Source: Thermosynechococcus sp. M46_R2017_013 (GTDB lineage: Bacteria > Cyanobacteriota > Cyanobacteriia > Thermosynechococcales > Thermosynechococcaceae). Taken from it: a DNA stretch of 37,030 nucleotides. Numbering within the stretch: position 1 is the stretch's first letter; every line of letters begins with the position of its first letter. The DNA is taken from assembly GCA_015296025.1 (NCBI GenBank), contig DVDZ01000059.1, positions 1 through 37,030 of the forward strand. The letters are read 5' to 3'. The position numbers and the translations under genes are program-made. Of this stretch, positions 30,411 to 37,030 are shown one piece after another. The notes beneath the pieces are model-generated. The model saw only the letters and a program-made list of their open reading frames with translations. It had not been told where the DNA came from and searched no databases.

Positions 30411-31255
30411 TGGGCATCGGACAATTGTGGGTAGTGGGTACCCCCATTGGTAACCTGGAGGACATAACTGCTCGTGCCCTGCGCATTCTCAAGGAGGTAG
30501 ATCTCATTGCTGCGGAGGATACGCGCCACACCGGCCGCCTATTACAGCACTTTGGTATTATCACGCAACAAATTAGCCTCCATGAGCACAATATCCGACA
30601 GCGTGTCCCCCAACTGCTTCAGCGCCTAGAAGCAGGTCAGCAGATTGCCCTCGTCAGTGATGCGGGCCTGCCGGGGGTGTCCGATCCCGGCTATGAATTA
30701 ATTACTGCCTGCATTGCCGCAGCCATTCCTGTGACGCCGATTCCCGGTGCAAACGCTGCCCTAACGGCCTTGATGGCCTCAGGATTACCCATGAATCGCT
30801 TTTGCTTTGAGGGCTTTTTGCCTGCCAAGGGGCGCGATCGCCAGCAGCGACTAGCCGCATTACAACAGGAAACTCGCACGATTCTTCTCTACGAAGCCCC
30901 CCATCGTTTGGTACAAACGGTAACAGAGCTATGTCAAGTATTAGGGAGCGATCGCCTGCTCGTACTTGCCCGTGAACTCACGAAGCGCCACGAAGAATTT
31001 TGGCGCGGCACGTTGGCTACTGCTTGTGCCCATCTCGCTGATCATCCTCCCCGCGGCGAGTACACCCTGGTGATAGGGGGAGCTACTTCCTCCTCTTCAG
31101 CCGTGGACTGGGAAGCTCTCAAAGAAGAACTAAGTGCCCTACTGGCGCAAGGCTTTTCTCTTACTCAAGCTAGCAGCCAGATAGCAACTCTTACTGGCTT
31201 GCCACGCCGGCGTATCTACCAACTGGGATTGGAGTTACGGCACAAAGAAAGTTAA
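30410..31255 (+). CDS. rsmI: 16S rRNA (cytidine(1402)-2'-O)-methyltransferase
   Basis: 281 residues. It methylates the ribose of C1402 in the ribosomal P site and belongs to the tetrapyrrole-methylase fold. Family motifs: VVGTPIGNLEDITARALRIL at the N terminus, AAEDTRHTGRLLQHFGI, HEHNIRQR, VSDAGLPGVSDPGYELI, PGANAALTALMASGLP, FEGFLPAKGRDRQQRL, and LARELTKRHEEFWRGTL. The C-terminal SLTQASSQIATLTGLPRRRI is the usual helix-turn-helix-like tail. The ATG overlaps the cbiT stop. Followed by a spacer with a broken small membrane-protein gene on the other strand. Confidence 0.97.
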   Translation: MGIGQLWVVGTPIGNLEDITARALRILKEVDLIAAEDTRHTGRLLQHFGIITQQISLHEHNIRQRVPQLLQRLEAGQQIALVSDAGLPGVSDPGYELITACIAAAIPVTPIPGANAALTALMASGLPMNRFCFEGFLPAKGRDRQQRLAALQQETRTILLYEAPHRLVQTVTELCQVLGSDRLLVLARELTKRHEEFWRGTLATACAHLADHPPRGEYTLVIGGATSSSSAVDWEALKEELSALLAQGFSLTQASSQIATLTGLPRRRIYQLGLELRHKES

Positions 31256-31316
31256 AAGCAAGGAAACAAGCTAATTTTGATTGGTCTCAACAGCATCCAA
31301 GACAATCCCACCTCCC

Positions 31317-31534
31317 TCAAACAAGAGTTTGTAATTTCTTCGGCAGTTCACTCCTAATCACACAGTTCAGACTTTGGAAAGGCAAAATCAGCATCTTATA
31401 GCCAAACAGTGCCAGCCAAAACAGGCAAGCTCGGAAGCTTTTAGCCGTTTCCCCCGTAACAAGAAGTAAAGGCCACCAACAAGAGAGACAAGGTAGGAAA
31501 TTGGCCAACTCCAGTCTCCATACTGTCGTGTCAT
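31317..31534 (-). pseudogene. Small membrane protein, frameshifted or decayed
   Basis: Two minus-strand frames join into one plausible product of about 72 residues. From ATG 31532-31534 comes MTRQYGDWSWPISYLVSLVG, then GLYFLLRGKRLK. In the next frame it continues SFRACLFWLALFGYKMLILP and ends SELPKKLQTLV at a TGA at 31317-31319. Two hydrophobic segments with a basic loop between them look like a two-helix membrane protein or the end of a larger one. One more A in the AAAA run near 31438-31441 would restore the frame. I recognise no family. The remainder of the 410-bp spacer (31256-31665) shows nothing else. Confidence 0.35.
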
Positions 31535-31665
31535 TGAACCAGCTGCAATAGGTTGATATGAATTCCCAGTTGCAGTAACAACCAATTAGGACTTAGCACT
31601 GCCAATCTCACTTCTATTTGCTAGAACAATAGGTTAGCATATTGCCTAATGACTGGCTGGCTGTT

Positions 31666-32613
31666 TTAGCAATAGCCCTGAGGAACTCTTCTCCTCAAAA
31701 CAGGGGGGAGCCAATCTAGAAACTGAGGGTAAATCGGCAATCGGGGAACGAGTTCCCATCCCCAAGCCTGGAGCTGAGTTCTCAGTTGGTCAATGTCCAT
31801 ATGGGGATAGTCGGGATTGACATGATCTAGCGGGACAATGCCCCCCAAATCCCGCGCCCCTGCTTCTAGACATGCCCGCAAGAGCTTGTGCTGGGTAACC
31901 AGATTTGCCGGAATTTGAATCGTGATGTCTTGAGGCAGGAGCGATCGCGCCCAGCTCACCAGCTGTGGTAACTGGCTTAAATCAAATCCCAGTAGGGCTT
32001 CTTCCTGCCGCTGGCCGCGACTGTGGGGTTGCAGAATGACCTCCTGAATGTGTCCCCAACGCCGATGGCACTCAGCAATGGCGGTGAGGGTCTCTGCCCA
32101 GTCCTCGGGTTCTTCGCCAATCCCCAGGAGCAACCCCGTGGTGAAGGGAATGCCCAGTTCCCCTGCTTGTTCCAGTTGCCTCAAGCGCAGTTGGGGATCT
32201 TTGCTGGGGGCGTGGCGATGAACGGTGTGCAACAGTTTTGGGGTTAATTGTTCTAGCATGAGTCCCATCGAGGCATTCACCTGCTTGAGATAGGCCATTT
32301 CCGCTCGAGTGAGGGGACCGGCATTGGTGTGGGGCAAAAATCCACAGTCCAACGCCAGGGTGGCTAGCTCGTAAAGACGCTCCAACCATTGGGAGCGCTG
32401 AGGACTATTAGGAGCAACTTCGCCACTGAGAATGAGGATTTCGCGCACGTGCTCGGAGTCAAGAGCAGCAAGTTGTTTGGCGGCTGCCTCTACGCTTAAC
32501 CAGCCGCTGCTGCCAATATCGCGGCGAAAGTTACAGTAAGTGCAGCGGTTAAAGCACTCGTAAGTGGGCACAAGGGTAAAGGCTGGACTGTAGGTTACTG
32601 TGCGATCGCCCAT
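31666..32613 (-). CDS. cofG: 7,8-didemethyl-8-hydroxy-5-deazariboflavin synthase subunit CofG
   Basis: 315 residues. Radical-SAM enzyme that, with CofH, makes the deazaflavin chromophore Fo (8-HDF), used in cyanobacteria as the antenna of DNA photolyase. The cluster motif is C20-C24-C27 in CFNRCTYC, near the N terminus after SPAFTLVPTYE. Family features include LILSGEVAPNS, FLPHTNAGPL, NASMGLMLEQL, GIPFTTGLLLGIGEEPEDW, EVILQPHSRG and IPANLV. The last third holds ARDLGGIVPLDHVNPDYPHM, also CofG-typical. cofH is not in this window, so the partner is encoded elsewhere, as often in cyanobacteria. ATG start at 32611-32613. Confidence 0.94.
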   Translation of the reverse strand: MGDRTVTYSPAFTLVPTYECFNRCTYCNFRRDIGSSGWLSVEAAAKQLAALDSEHVREILILSGEVAPNSPQRSQWLERLYELATLALDCGFLPHTNAGPLTRAEMAYLKQVNASMGLMLEQLTPKLLHTVHRHAPSKDPQLRLRQLEQAGELGIPFTTGLLLGIGEEPEDWAETLTAIAECHRRWGHIQEVILQPHSRGQRQEEALLGFDLSQLPQLVSWARSLLPQDITIQIPANLVTQHKLLRACLEAGARDLGGIVPLDHVNPDYPHMDIDQLRTQLQAWGWELVPRLPIYPQFLDWLPPVLRRRVPQGYC

Positions 32614-32734
32614 AGGAGCTAAACTCTAGTACTGACAATCGTATGCAATAGTGTGTAATAGTCTCATGGAAAACCTGAAACGGCTGGCAACCGCAACTGC
32701 TCTACCCGTGGCGAGTCCGTCCGGCAATGCTGGT

Positions 32735-32763
32735 ACCACCTCTGGAAAGGTTCTAAAGGTGGT
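32735..32763. repeat. Inverted repeat, 7-bp arms
   Basis: ACCACCT (32735-32741) and AGGTGGT (32757-32763) form a perfect 7-bp hairpin stem with a 15-base loop. It lies close to a stronger inverted repeat at 32778-32811. No gene or terminator role is evident. Confidence 0.4.
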
Positions 32764-32777
32764 CGGGAAAGTTACGT

Positions 32778-32811
32778 TTACTAGAAGCAGGCTACAGTCT
32801 GCTTCTGGTAA
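32778..32811. repeat. Inverted repeat, 13-bp arms, at the end of the start-less open frame
   Basis: TTACTAGAAGCAG (32778-32790) and CTGCTTCTGGTAA (32799-32811) pair over 13 positions with one mismatch (a possible G-U pair) around an 8-base loop. The stop codon of the minus-strand open frame sits in the loop. No T-run follows on either strand, so it is not a typical terminator; it could be a mobile-element end or an RNA-stabilising hairpin. Confidence 0.5.
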
Positions 32812-33352
32812 CTGTCAGATACGAATGCGTTCGGGGCAGGAAGAGAACAGTGTACACTTTTGTGCACTTTCTTGATAGCAGACGAACAAAGAGTGTCCTC
32901 CTCTGAGCGCCACTGCGTTCAAGGCGATGACTTCCTAAGCGACGGTCATCATTGTTGGAGTTACTATCAATCCGAATATCTGGATTGTCGCCAATCTCCA
33001 GCACATAGCTAGGTGGAACCTCCCTCTCTGCTGGGGGTGACATGTTCCAAGGACGCTCAAACATCACGGTGGCCTCTTGATCCCCAACTAGATTTTGCAA
33101 GGGCTGCTGGCCGACTAGGCGCAATCTGCCATCGGTGATCTGTTCATACAAGACGATTTGTTGATAGGTATGCGGTGGAGCGGTGGATGTGCCCCGGTTG
33201 CGTACCCCTCCTGTAATCCGGATTAAGAGTACATTTTGTTGACATCCGCCAAGGTCTCCTGCGCAAGTGGATAAATTATGACCATGGCGCCAATAGGGGT
33301 AAAGCTGTGAAAATTGATAGGGGAGGGTGCTTTCTAAGTCCCTATCTAGTTC
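32792..33352 (-). pseudogene. Open frame of unknown function lacking a start, probable 5'-truncated gene
   Basis: 187 codons stay open between a TGA at 33353-33355 and a TAG at 32792-32794, but no ATG or GTG lies in the first 67 codons; the first usable start is a TTG at 33149-33151. The full frame reads LPYQFSQLYPYWRHGHNL, then CAGDLGGCQQNVLLIRITGG, VLYEQITDGRLRLVGQQPL, VMFERPWNMSPPAEREVPPS and YVLEIGDNPDIRIDSN. The composition up to about there is protein-like, with a Cys pair and alternating hydrophobic residues suggesting a beta-rich extracytoplasmic domain. The last 40 codons are Arg-rich and look out of frame. I recognise no family. It probably lost its 5' end or is frameshifted there. 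Confidence 0.4.
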
Positions 33353-33436
33353 TCAAGTCTTGCGGGAGCCTGTGCATTAATCTCGATCGCGCTCGGTTGT
33401 TACAGCTATGACCTAAGGGAGCAGAAAAGCTTGGTT

Positions 33437-33676
33437 TCAGTCGGCATAACGGGCGATCGCGAACACATAGAGAGCATGGACTGCCAACAACGTTAACCAC
33501 ACCAGTGTTACCGTCGGCATAAAGGGCACTGCCATAGGTTGCAATCGATGCCAAAACCAGCCACCGGAATTAAAAGCAGCAAAAAGGGCAACATGGACAG
33601 CAAAATTCATGCGATCGTCCAAGCGGCGATAGCTCGGATCACGGCGATCGGGCTTACGGGGCCAACGGGGAGGCAT
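33437..33676 (-). CDS. Small two-transmembrane-helix protein
   Basis: 79 residues. A basic N terminus (MPPRWPRKPDRRDPSYRRLD) leads to two predicted membrane helices, roughly residues 24-36 (NFAVHVALFAAFN) and 51-74 (PFMPTVTLVWLTLLAVHALY), joined by a Trp-rich loop (SGGWFWHRLQ). The layout resembles the small '2TM domain' proteins common in cyanobacteria, whose function is unknown. It starts 11 bp after the ftrV stop codon on the same strand, so it is probably co-transcribed with ftrV. Confidence 0.7.
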   Translation of the reverse strand: MPPRWPRKPDRRDPSYRRLDDRMNFAVHVALFAAFNSGGWFWHRLQPMAVPFMPTVTLVWLTLLAVHALYVFAIARYAD

Positions 33677-33687
33677 ATCCAGCGTAC

Positions 33688-33933
33688 CTAAATCACTTCC
33701 AGTTCGTCGGGGTGCAAATGGGCAATGAACTTAGGACTAAAGCGCACCTGAATTGGGTAGTTGGGACTAATCGGACGACCTTGCCAGTCGTTGAGGATGG
33801 CGCAAATTTCTCCTTCCATCCCTTGAAGGTCAAAGGGTTCGTTCCGATGCTCAGGATGGTGATAGACCACAGTGGGGGTCTTGACGCGCACCCGCAGACC
33901 GACACTTAAAGCTTTTTGCTCGATAACGCTCAT
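33688..33933 (-). CDS. ftrV: Ferredoxin-thioredoxin reductase, variable chain
   Basis: 81 residues from ATG 33931-33933. It is the small SH3-like beta-barrel subunit that supports the catalytic FTR chain, which passes electrons from ferredoxin to thioredoxin in the light. Family motifs: VGLRVRVK, VVYHHPEHRNEPFDLQGMEG, LNDWQGRPISPNYP, VRFSPKFIAHLHPDELEVI. The open frame extends 31 codons upstream to 34026, but that part is unlike the family. The catalytic subunit gene ftrC is not in the window. A short two-helix membrane protein gene follows closely. Confidence 0.94.
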   Translation of the reverse strand: MSVIEQKALSVGLRVRVKTPTVVYHHPEHRNEPFDLQGMEGEICAILNDWQGRPISPNYPIQVRFSPKFIAHLHPDELEVI

Positions 33934-34052
33934 TCGTTTTTTGTTCTCCTCGACTGGCAGGGGTTTTATGTTTATCGTCGCATACAGATTGGCAAGGGCG
34001 ATCGCTCTAGGACAACTGAAAATCAATTGTTACCATTACTGCCCCCTCTCTC

Positions 34053-35045
34053 TCAGTTGGCAGAGGAGATCATCGAATGAGTAAAGGAGTTGCCATTGGT
34101 ACTCATTGTTATTGGTGGCATCAGGAGCAAGGAGCGCACTTGATGGCGTTTTTCGGGACTGAGGTATTCCTGCTGGACGCAGCGCCAAGTTTGCCACTGG
34201 CGTGTCTGCTCAAGGGCAATCATTTCTGCGAGGCAAGGAGAGGCTTGGCGGAGGTTGAGTCCGAGTTGGGTACGGAAAAAGTCATGGAGGACAACGCCAT
34301 CGTGAAGTGTACCTAAAAGTTCCTGCAACTGAGCAAAGGCATCCACCTGCTTGCTGAAGGCGTCTCCATAGACACTGCTAAAGAGTTCCATTTGATAGCG
34401 GACTCGCTTGGTTTGCTTGCGGAGATCGTGGAGTTCTTCACCCGCTGTTTGCAGCCACTGGGGCGGGTTACTCACCGCAAGGAAGATGGGGCGATCGCCC
34501 TGCCATTCAATGGCCACTTGCCACCCTGGATGCAGCAGCAGTTGACACACCAAAGGCAACAAAATATCCGGGGCAATCAGTTCCGTTGGCAAGTTGGCAA
34601 TCTCACGATATTGCGGGGCAGCTAGCCATTCTTCTAGCCCCTGTTGCAATTTGCGATAGCGATCGCTCCGCAGCAGTTGGAGGGCTTTTTGCAGAAGTTC
34701 TGTGCGTTGTTTTTCAAGTTTCTTAATTAGTTTTGCCAGTTGTTGTTGCTCAGGGCGAGGCAAATGAGGGTAATACTGTTCCTTGAGCGCCAGCATCATT
34801 ACATCTAAATCCCGTACGGGACTGAGGCTGCCCGCGATCGCCCGCACCCGCTGAATTGAAACCCCCTTGGGCAAACGCACTGTGTTGCAAAACACCTCCA
34901 GAGCTGTTCGCAGGCGGCGCAGACCCACCCGCATCTGGTGAATTGCTTCAACATCGCGGTCTCGAATTACCCCCGGCTCATGTTTGCTGATTTTGCGGTA
35001 GTACTTTTCAAAAGCGGCGTACGCGATATGCCCTAGGGTTTCCAT
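34053..35045 (-). CDS. CHAD domain-containing protein
   Basis: 330 residues from ATG 35043-35045, which has a purine-rich AAGGGGGG just upstream; a TTG 24 bases earlier is less likely. CHAD domains are all-helical with conserved histidines and basic residues that bind polyphosphate. Here the first half shows RDVEAIHQMRVGLRRLRTAL and then SLSPVRDLDVM; the second shows EELHDLRKQTKRVRYQMELF and LQELLGTLHDGVV. These H-x-x-R-x-x-x-R-R and H-x-x-R-K-x-x-K-x-x-R-Y signatures are clear. No CYTH or phosphatase domain is fused. It may associate with polyphosphate granules; that is inference from the family. Downstream is the ftrV gene on the same strand, 119 bp away. Confidence 0.92.
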   Translation of the reverse strand: METLGHIAYAAFEKYYRKISKHEPGVIRDRDVEAIHQMRVGLRRLRTALEVFCNTVRLPKGVSIQRVRAIAGSLSPVRDLDVMMLALKEQYYPHLPRPEQQQLAKLIKKLEKQRTELLQKALQLLRSDRYRKLQQGLEEWLAAPQYREIANLPTELIAPDILLPLVCQLLLHPGWQVAIEWQGDRPIFLAVSNPPQWLQTAGEELHDLRKQTKRVRYQMELFSSVYGDAFSKQVDAFAQLQELLGTLHDGVVLHDFFRTQLGLNLRQASPCLAEMIALEQTRQWQTWRCVQQEYLSPEKRHQVRSLLLMPPITMSTNGNSFTHSMISSAN

Positions 35046-35171
35046 AAGCCCCCCTTGCTCAACGCCCAAAGAAATACCACTATTAAATTAACGTTGATTA
35101 ACGAAACTTGCTTTTATCTTAATCTTAACTTAACCATGTTATACGGCTGTGGCTGACTCACTCCTTGGCAA

Positions 35172-35200
35172 TAAAAACCCCGCTCAACGAGAACGGGGGT
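35172..35200 (-). terminator. Rho-independent terminator of sodB
   Basis: On the minus strand CCCCGTTCTCGTTGAGCGGGG forms a GC-rich hairpin followed by TTTTTATT. It starts about 50 bases after the sodB stop codon and lies upstream of the CHAD gene, so it should separate the two transcripts. Confidence 0.8.
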
Positions 35201-35249
35201 CAGTGAAGTTATACAGTTGATACAGTAGTGGCAAATTAGATGAGGAATC

Positions 35250-35852
35250 TTAGGCAGCCGCTAGATTTTTGGCAACAAAGTCCCAATTCACCAGTTGGTT
35301 GAGGAAGTTATCAATGAAGTCGGGACGACGGTTTTGGTAGTCGAGGTAATAGGCGTGCTCCCACACGTCAAGGGTCAGCAGAGGCACTTGACCATGAACC
35401 AGCGGATTCTCCGCATTGGGGGTTTTGGTTACCTTCAGCGTACCAGCTTCGAGCACCAACCAAGCCCAGCCGCTGCCAAATTGAGTAGCAGCCGCATTTT
35501 TGAACTGGGACTTGAACTCGTCATAGCTACCAAAAGCACTGTTAATGCGAGCCGCTACATCTCCTGTGGGGGCACCACCACCGCCGGGCTTAAGGCTATT
35601 CCAGAAGAAGGTGTGATTCCACGCTTGAGCGGCATTGTTGAAAATGCCCACTTTGGCTGCATCGCCATAGGTTATGCGAATAACATCTTCAAGAGATTTG
35701 TCAGCCAGTTCAGTATCTTGGGTGAGTTTGTTGAGGTTGTCCACGTAGGCTTTATGGTGCTTGCCATAGTGAAATTCAAAAGTTTTCGCAGACATGCCAT
35801 AGGGTTCAAGGGCACCTGGATCAAAGGGCAGGGGTTCTTGTACAAATGCCAT
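35250..35852 (-). CDS. sodB: Superoxide dismutase, Fe type
   Basis: 200 residues from ATG 35850-35852. It converts superoxide to oxygen and hydrogen peroxide in the cytosol. Metal ligands are in place: H28 in [16 protein letters not shown], the second His in [11 protein letters not shown], and Asp and His in [20 protein letters not shown]. The motifs [14 protein letters not shown] and FGSGWAWLV, together with the short [10 protein letters not shown] loop, fit the Fe-SodB group rather than Mn-SOD, but metal use should be taken as likely, not certain. GAGAGG lies about ten bases upstream of this ATG; the TTG three codons earlier would be too close to it. A possible Fur-like site lies upstream. 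Confidence 0.96.
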   Translation of the reverse strand: MAFVQEPLPFDPGALEPYGMSAKTFEFHYGKHHKAYVDNLNKLTQDTELADKSLEDVIRITYGDAAKVGIFNNAAQAWNHTFFWNSLKPGGGGAPTGDVAARINSAFGSYDEFKSQFKNAAATQFGSGWAWLVLEAGTLKVTKTPNAENPLVHGQVPLLTLDVWEHAYYLDYQNRRPDFIDNFLNQLVNWDFVAKNLAAA

Positions 35853-35957
35853 AGTGTTCAATACCTCTCTAAAGGTGATGCAGGTCTAGGCTAGTAGGGG
35901 TTAATCATGTCCGAAAGGCACTTAGCAGCAGTGCCCATCGCCTAATTAACAATTCGC

Positions 35958-35975
35958 AATAATTATATCATTCTC
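35958..35975 (-). promoter_or_regulatory. Possible Fur-like operator upstream of sodB
   Basis: On the minus strand the sequence reads GAGAAT-GATATA-ATTATT, three hexamers resembling the GATAAT units of a Fur box. It lies about 105 bases upstream of the sodB ATG and about 70 bases upstream of the phosphohexomutase ATG, so it could affect either promoter. The region is AT-rich, which raises the chance of a random match. Confidence 0.3.
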
Positions 35976-36043
35976 ATTTCCACTTCGGAAAAGGGCTGCA
36001 CAACAGCATGATATGTTCAGAGGGGTTTTGAGTGTTGCGCTCT

Positions 36044-37030
36044 ATGGTTGGTTCTGTCCTTCGCCTAGACCAAGTTTTGATTCCTGAGGATGCCCCCATT
36101 CGCTTTGGTACTGATGGCTGGCGCGGCATCATTGGTGCCGAATTTACCTTTAACCGTCTGCTGCGGGCAGCTAAAACAGCGGCGGTAGTCCTCTATCAAA
36201 CCTATGGCAAGGGCATACCGCCTCGAATCATTGTTGGCTATGATCGCCGGTTTTTAGCGGAACAGTTTGCGGCAGCTGTTGCCCAGCTACTTGTCAGCCA
36301 AGGCTATGAGGTATGGCTTTCTAGTTGCGCAGCACCCACCCCCGCCTTTAGCTGGGCAGTCAAAGCGGCGGGAGCAATTGGTGGCTTGGTGATTACGGCA
36401 AGTCACAATCCTGCTATCTATGCAGGACTGAAGGTGAAGGGCGCCTTTGGCGGTTCAGTCCCCACAACCGTTACCCAAACTATCGAAGCACAGTTGGCTC
36501 AGGGAGACCCACCATTGGTATGTGAAGCAAAAACGGACTATCAAGTCTTTGATCCTTGGCCAAGCTATTGTGCAGCTTTGCGGAGTCATGTTGATCCAGC
36601 GCCGATTCGCGAGGCGATCGCCACGGGTAAACTCTTAGTCTGTGCCGATGTTATGCATGGGGTCGCCGCCGGTGGACTAGAGCGACTGTTGGATTTACCC
36701 CTACGGGAGTTTCGGCGCGATCGCGATCCCCTCTTTGGGGGCGGTGCCCCTGAACCGATTGGCCGGTATTTAACCGCAACCCAAGAGCAACTGCGGCAAC
36801 AACAGAGCATGATTCCCACCGTCTGCCTAGTTTTTGACGGCGATGCCGATCGCTTGGCGGTGATTGATGGCGAGGGGGTGCTGTACACCGCCCAAGAAAT
36901 TCTTCCCATCTTGATTGACCACTTAGTACAGCACAGTCCCCATCGGGGGGCAGTGATTAAATCCATCAGCAGCTCTGAGCTGGTGGCGCGGGTGGCAGCT
37001 CACCATGGGTTACCTGTAATTGAAACGCCG
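36044..37030 (+). CDS. Alpha-D-phosphohexomutase (phosphoglucomutase/phosphomannomutase family), 3' part outside window
   Basis: 329 codons in one frame from ATG 36044 to the window end. The enzyme class interconverts hexose 1- and 6-phosphates through a phosphoserine. Seen here: RFGTDGWRG near residue 20, the active-site serine in VITASHNPAIYAG, and the metal-binding loop DGDADRLAVID, followed by the start of domain 3 (AVIKSISSSELV). Domains 1, 2 and part of 3 are inside; domain 4 with the phosphate-binding loop is outside. Whether glucose or mannose phosphate is preferred cannot be told from this part. In this setting it could feed glycogen and sucrose synthesis. Divergent from sodB. Confidence 0.92.
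   Translation, partial: MVGSVLRLDQVLIPEDAPIRFGTDGWRGIIGAEFTFNRLLRAAKTAAVVLYQTYGKGIPPRIIVGYDRRFLAEQFAAAVAQLLVSQGYEVWLSSCAAPTPAFSWAVKAAGAIGGLVITASHNPAIYAGLKVKGAFGGSVPTTVTQTIEAQLAQGDPPLVCEAKTDYQVFDPWPSYCAALRSHVDPAPIREAIATGKLLVCADVMHGVAAGGLERLLDLPLREFRRDRDPLFGGGAPEPIGRYLTATQEQLRQQQSMIPTVCLVFDGDADRLAVIDGEGVLYTAQEILPILIDHLVQHSPHRGAVIKSISSSELVARVAAHHGLPVIETP

Noticed and set aside
32669-32811. Group II intron end, because such introns are frequent in Thermosynechococcus
   Set aside because: Hairpins are present but no domain V sequence or 5' GUGYG-type boundary could be found.
32651-32875. 74-codon plus-strand open frame next to cofG
   Set aside because: TTG start, and it covers the two inverted repeats and part of the opposite open frame; no protein-like features.

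Overview
This window looks like a chromosomal stretch from a unicellular thermophilic cyanobacterium close to Thermosynechococcus. The evidence is cyanobacterial and photosynthetic gene content: form IB RuBisCO in the order rbcL-rbcX-rbcS, light-dependent protochlorophyllide reductase, magnesium chelatase ChlI, the FTR variable chain, a one-domain SLH porin, sucrose-phosphate synthase and an RRM protein. Many copies of the cyanobacterial palindrome GCGATCGC (HIP1) support this. The genus is inferred from remembered protein similarity; no search was run.

Layout. 1-895: 3' part missing, SLH/OprB-type porin (-). 896-1514: spacer and a frameshifted nuclease-like remnant. 1560-2447 lipA (-). 2621-3588 por (+) and 3668-5109 gnd (+), each with one apparent one-base deletion. 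5484-7247 ABC exporter (+), converging with and overlapping glgB (7244-9544, -). 9628-10725 pyrD (-). 10758-11300 a protein of six 19-residue repeats (-). 11458-12144 ECF-like ATPase (-), divergent from 12208-14357 sucrose-phosphate synthase/phosphatase (+, frameshifted). About 14493-14630 polysaccharide deacetylase remnant (-). 14633-16675 PEP-synthase-like protein with an eroded ATP-grasp half (-). 16720-18951 RelA/SpoT (-). 19185-19354 DUF4351-type remnant (+). 19485-22977 fabG-valS (+). 23145-25393 rbcLXS (-) with a terminator. 25805-26641 rbgA/ylqF-like GTPase (+). 26661-27899 a heavily decayed gene (+). 27896-28963 chlI (-). 29304-31255 rbp, cbiT, rsmI (+). 31317-31534 broken small membrane protein (-). 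31666-32613 cofG (-). 32792-33352 open frame without a start (-). 33437-33676 two-TM protein, 33688-33933 ftrV, 34053-35045 CHAD protein, 35250-35852 sodB (all -). 36044-37030 phosphohexomutase (+, runs off the end).

Functionally this is mostly housekeeping: carbon fixation and storage (RuBisCO, glycogen branching, sucrose synthesis, oxidative pentose phosphate, a phosphohexomutase), pigment and cofactor synthesis (por, chlI, cbiT, lipA, cofG), stringent response, translation and ribosome maturation, and oxidative stress. I see no tRNA, rRNA, CRISPR array, intact insertion sequence or group II intron.

The most notable observations are: (i) three conserved genes (por, gnd, sps), and possibly three small remnants, each broken by what looks like a homopolymer shortened by one base, which points to sequencing or assembly error; (ii) RbcL with Ala instead of Cys at position 192; (iii) a PEP-synthase-like protein with its PEP/pyruvate half intact and its ATP-grasp half reduced; (iv) the tandem 19-residue repeat protein; (v) a 1.2-kb decayed gene beside chlI. 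I did not find a convincing new multi-gene system.
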